DNA of 5,815 bases from Chloroflexota bacterium. Its GTDB lineage: Bacteria; Chloroflexota; Anaerolineae; Anaerolineales; Villigracilaceae. The notes under the pieces are model-generated. The model had not been told where the DNA came from. It made no database searches and worked only from the letters and a program-made list of their open reading frames with translations. Made by a program: the position numbers and the translations under genes. The stretch covers positions 1 through 5,815 of the forward strand of contig JACPVD010000165.1 in NCBI GenBank assembly GCA_016191895.1. Direction: 5' to 3'. Position 1 is the first letter of the stretch, and the number at the start of each line of letters is the position of its first letter. Shown here piece after piece: positions 4,512 to 5,815 of the stretch.

Positions 4512-5294
4512 ATGAAAGAATTAAAATTTCTCCTTGCCATCTGGAAGACAAATCTGTTATCTGCAATGGAGTATCGCGCCGCGTTCCTGACACAAGTCAT
4601 TGGGATGATGGCAAACAACTTCATCTACTTCGCGATCTGGATCATTTTCTTCGACCGCTTCAAAGATGTGCGCGGCTGGGGCGTGAACGATATGTACGTC
4701 ACCTTTGGCGTGCTGGCGAGCGCGTTCGGCCTTGTGAGCCTGCTCTTCGGAAACGCCTTCATGCTGAGCGATATCATCGCCAAAGGCCGCCTCGATTATT
4801 ACCTGTCCCTGCCGCGGCCGGTTTTGTTGCACACGATCGCCAGCCGAACCATCGCGAGCGGGATGGGAGATTTTGTCTACGGCTTTATCAGTTACGGACT
4901 CTCCGGCTATTTCACCTGGGACGGGCTTGCGCGCTACGTTCTCGCCACGCTGTTGGCGGCTACTGTTTTCGCGGCCTTTCTCATTCTGACGCAGAGTCTG
5001 GCGTTCTGGTTCGGCATGATGACTAATTTCAGCAACCTCGTGCTCAACGCCATGCTGACGTTCGGCATTTATCCCATCACGCTCTTCGATAATTACGCAA
5101 AGTTGATTCTATTCACGATCATCCCCGCCGCGTTGATGGGAGCCATCCCCGCCGAGTTCATCCGCGCGTTTACGTGGCAGACGCTGGGTCAATTACTGTT
5201 GGGCGCGATTGGATTCCTCTCTTTGGCGATATTCACCTTCCGCAGAGGACTGCGCCGCTACGAAAGCGGAAGCGCGATACAGATTGAGGTGTAG
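4512..5294 (+). CDS. ABC-2 type exporter permease 2 (PF06182/COG3694-like)
   Basis: A 260-residue inner-membrane protein, the second permease of the exporter. Hydrophobic segments lie at about 22-48, 60-82, 115-135, 141-167, 195-213 and 226-243. The segment KGRLDYYLSLPRPVLLH (91-107), the YPITLFDNYAKLILFTIIP stretch (187-205) and the closing FRRGLRRYESG (243-253) match what I know of the COG3694 branch, which occurs as a heterodimer partner of COG4587 permeases. The ATG at 4512 is preferred over an in-frame ATG at 4434, which would overlap permease 1 by 11 bp and place 26 repeat-encoded, non-hydrophobic residues before the conserved start. The ribosome binding site is weak (GGGA at 4498-4501). 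The stop codon is 8 bp before the DinB-type gene. Confidence 0.9.
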   Translation: MKELKFLLAIWKTNLLSAMEYRAAFLTQVIGMMANNFIYFAIWIIFFDRFKDVRGWGVNDMYVTFGVLASAFGLVSLLFGNAFMLSDIIAKGRLDYYLSLPRPVLLHTIASRTIASGMGDFVYGFISYGLSGYFTWDGLARYVLATLLAATVFAAFLILTQSLAFWFGMMTNFSNLVLNAMLTFGIYPITLFDNYAKLILFTIIPAALMGAIPAEFIRAFTWQTLGQLLLGAIGFLSLAIFTFRRGLRRYESGSAIQIEV

Positions 5295-5302
5295 AAAAAC
5301 AC

Positions 5303-5794
5303 ATGAATATAAAACAAACACTTGCGCAGGAACTACAGGAAACACACGGGAAATTTCTCGCATTGCTGGATTCCATCCCCGAAGCCGATTATTCCCTGCC
5401 CACCGATAACCCCGCGTGGACGGTTGGGGATATCCTGTATCATATTACGCTCGGGCCAAAGGCGTTATCCTTCGAGATTTGGATGATCGTCCATGCGCGC
5501 TGGGCGTTTCAGTTTGGGTTGAATTACTTTCCATCGAAATTATTCAACAGAATCAATGCGCGTTTTGCGCGGCGCGGAAAACGAATCAACCGTCAGATGC
5601 TGGCCCGGGCCTATGAGGCGGGGCACGCAGGCATCCGGTCAAGGTTGAGGCGGACGCGGGAGGAGCAGATGCAGCTTTCAGTGGCGTACCCGGCTGAGTT
5701 GGAGGAAATGCTCGCAGGCGAGTGCAGCGTCGAGCGTCTTTTTCATCATGTGAAGAATCATTTCGAGGCGCATGCGGGGCAATTGAGAAGGTGA
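5303..5794 (+). CDS. DinB-fold (DinB/YfiT superfamily) protein
   Basis: A 163-residue soluble four-helix-bundle protein. The DinB-type pattern is visible: a helix 1 region with NIKQTLAQELQ, a PAWTVGDILYHI segment with His47, and a C-terminal HHVKNHFEAHAGQLR segment in which His153 and His157 (HxxxH) would complete the usual three-His metal site. Members act as thiol-dependent S-transferases or have no known function, so the substrate here is unknown. It starts 8 bp after permease 2, with GAGG (5286-5289) 13 bases upstream inside the end of that gene, so it is likely the last gene of the same transcript. It may be a passenger or may relate to detoxification alongside the exporter; the latter is inference. 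The residues between the His sites are more Arg-rich (85-120) than usual. Confidence 0.85.
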   Translation: MNIKQTLAQELQETHGKFLALLDSIPEADYSLPTDNPAWTVGDILYHITLGPKALSFEIWMIVHARWAFQFGLNYFPSKLFNRINARFARRGKRINRQMLARAYEAGHAGIRSRLRRTREEQMQLSVAYPAELEEMLAGECSVERLFHHVKNHFEAHAGQLRR

Positions 5795-5815
5795 CAGTCA
5801 CTTGCGAAGTGACTG
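5791..5815. repeat. Perfect palindrome at the end of the operon, cut by the window edge
   Basis: CAGTCACTT (5795-5803) pairs perfectly with AAGTGACTG (5807-5815) across a GCG loop. The preceding GTGA (5791-5794) includes the DinB-gene stop codon and would lengthen the stem if TCAC follows outside the window. It may be a transcription terminator or another dispersed palindrome; the downstream bases needed to tell are missing. Confidence 0.6.

Overview
The window looks like chromosomal DNA from a member of the Chloroflexota, most likely class Anaerolineae. This is inferred from three things: two lipoproteins with long Thr/Pro (TPTPT-type) linkers, a DUF2785 + PF06182-type ABC exporter + DinB gene set, and many short palindromic repeats between genes. 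The sequence carries no 16S rRNA or other marker, so the assignment is provisional.

Layout. Bases 1-100 hold a short imperfect tandem repeat and a hairpin, downstream of a minus-strand gene pair. Positions 1426 to 101 (minus strand) carry two adjacent lipoprotein genes, 6 bp apart. Their products share one C-terminal domain with two cysteines at matching places, so they are probably a tandem duplication. Bases 1427-1592 form a divergent intergenic region dominated by a 75-base palindromic element that can fold as a three-way junction.

From 1593 to 5794 five plus-strand genes follow in what looks like one transcription unit: an ABC ATPase, a DUF2785 protein (8-bp overlap, strong ribosome binding site), two ABC-2 (PF06182/DUF990-type) permeases, and a DinB-fold protein. 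The ATPase and the two permeases together make a plausible complete exporter: one ATPase type pairing with a two-permease heterodimer. Its cargo cannot be read from the sequence. The DUF2785 gene sits between the ATPase and its permeases, so it may act with the transporter, but its function is unknown.

The most unusual aspect is the intergenic repeat content. Every gap longer than about 50 bp contains at least one near-perfect palindrome (67-88, 1474-1548, 3480-3608, 4449-4497), and another begins at the last stop codon (5791-5815). Two of them (1474-1548 and 3511-3569) share an architecture: an outer stem directly enclosing two side-by-side hairpins, although their sequences differ. Two others (67-88 and 3541-3564) share a hairpin followed by CTAC. 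This suggests one or more families of small, probably mobilised, REP- or MITE-like elements. No transposase, CRISPR array, tRNA or rRNA gene is visible.
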